Of a stretch of DNA of 64,000 nucleotides, positions 62,940 through 64,000 are shown in pieces. Made by a program: the position numbers and the translations under genes. The notes under the pieces are model-generated. The model was not told the origin of the DNA and made no database searches. It saw only the letters and a program-made list of their open reading frames with translations. The first letter of the stretch is position 1, and each line of letters starts with the position of its first letter. Origin of the DNA: Ophiodon elongatus (lineage: Eukaryota; Chordata; Actinopteri; Perciformes; Hexagrammidae); assembly GCA_016806645.1 (NCBI GenBank), contig JACSYO010001692.1:188501-252500 (forward strand), given 5' to 3'.

Positions 62940-63215
62940 TCTGCAACCATAGTTACCACAGTCTTAACCATAGTTTCACAAAAGTGCCAGAGAGCTACGG
63001 TGGCCTTCAGGTAAAGCAAAAGGCCTCATCTGGAGCAGTGTTTGGTTTGTCCGTTCTGGGCTACTGTAGAATATGGCGGTGCAAGATGGCGGACTCTGTG
63101 GAAGAGGACCCACTCCCTACAAAGATATAAATGGCTCTTTCTAAAGAAAACACAACATTTCTTTGGGGGTTTCAGGGGATTATAGATCCCCCCTAAATGC
63201 TACATACTAGCTCTT
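62940..63215 (+). repeat. Dispersed fish repeat
   Basis: Phrases 'gagagctacggtggccttcagg', 'ggtttgtccgttctgggctactgtaga' and 'aagatggcggactctgtggaagagg' (in part) are ones I recall as a common percomorph repeat. An 81-codon frame across it is not a gene. Confidence 0.5.
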
Positions 63216-63219
63216 TAAG

Positions 63220-64000
63220 GTGGCCAACATATATTTCTGTGTTACTGACATTATTCTAGTCAGCTTGTTGACTTTCGGACTTTTCCGCTTGTGCAACATT
63301 TAAGCTTTTTTTCTGCAATTGTCCCCTCTGTCCACATGTGTTCAGCAAGAGTTACACAGTCTCACTTCAAACAATATGAATTCTTCACGTCTAAATTCGT
63401 ATTGTAATTCTAGTGCACATTTTTCTTTCGAGCTTTCTGGATGTGATATAAAGATTTAAATGCCTCTGATTAATTGATGTGGGTTGGCACCAGCTCCACA
63501 CTGAGATGGGAGCTTGTGTGCTTGCTGTATTATTCAGATGGCTTTAAAAGCATGTCAACTCAATTACGGGGTTTTTACGAGAAATATCAAGTCCTGTCCT
63601 ACTATGTCAGGAGTAACATCTCAGCTCAGGAGGAATGCCTCCCACCCTGAATTCAACTGGAAAAAAGAGGGAGGCTTCCAGTGGCACCGCTGGAATTCCA
63701 GCCAAATTATCTTTGTCGTCAGTTCAGATCATTGGTAAGGTTAAGTTTTGTAGTCGTATTTAATTGCATGCTTTATGCAACAGGCTCCGCATTCATGTTT
63801 CTATTGACATTTAAAGCCTCTGAGACACACCAGGTTTCTCCTTTTGGGTGATGTCAGATCAGATTATCTCCCTTTTAGATTCACTTTGGTCATTTATGAG
63901 TTTCAAAAATCAGACCTCAGTCAGTCCTAATGTTTCCCAATTTGCTTTTGAATGTGATTTAAAACCTCTTCCATATTTGGGCCCACTTGAGCTTGAGTGC
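63220..64000. other. Intergenic DNA at the window end, nothing recognised
   Basis: AT-rich. A 74-codon frame at 63,514-63,738 has no recognisable domain or splice context. Confidence 0.45.

Overview
The window is vertebrate nuclear DNA, most likely from a percomorph teleost. Genes have many GT-AG introns, the 5' part is a tandem array of sarcomeric myosin heavy chain genes as in bony fishes, and the intergenic DNA is full of fish-type interspersed repeats (a Ty3/Gypsy element with a chromodomain, a tRNA-derived SINE, MITE-like elements, and short repeats ending in TTGAAT). No CRISPR array, operon or other prokaryotic feature was seen.

Layout. (1) 1-6,800: 3' part of a first myosin heavy chain gene (copy 1), coding exons 15-39, with the motor-domain exons outside the window. 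(2) 7,680-19,445: complete copy 2, with TATA promoter, two non-coding exons and 39 coding exons giving 1,932 codons plus stop. (3) 19,450-24,780: spacer A, with a conserved muscle-type regulatory block followed by a decayed Gypsy element. (4) 24,850-36,650: complete copy 3, with exactly the same spacing as copy 2 over about 11.3 kb and one amino-acid change found by eye. (5) 36,650-41,830: spacer B, a diverged paralogue of spacer A with its own Gypsy remnant. (6) 41,830-45,590: a foldback-type transposon, a SINE and other repeats. (7) 45,599-49,594, minus strand: a synaptotagmin-like gene with one membrane segment and two C2 domains lacking the usual calcium ligands. (8) 52,485-55,645, minus strand: a complete six-exon short-chain dehydrogenase of the C-factor type, 263 aa. 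(9) 55,650-64,000: promoter-like CpG-rich DNA, dispersed repeats, a small inverted-repeat element and simple repeats; no supported gene.

Reading. The myosin genes encode the thick-filament motor of striated muscle and share one orientation, exon structure and promoter layout. Spacers A and B look like products of one tandem duplication whose breakpoint fell inside the Gypsy element. The gene bodies of copies 2 and 3 are far more alike than the spacers, which points to later gene conversion, or to an assembly problem that must be excluded. The two minus-strand genes are unrelated in function to the myosins and mark the edge of the array. All exon boundaries were read by eye from splice sites, reading frame and the family's known exon lengths. 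No alignment or database search was run.
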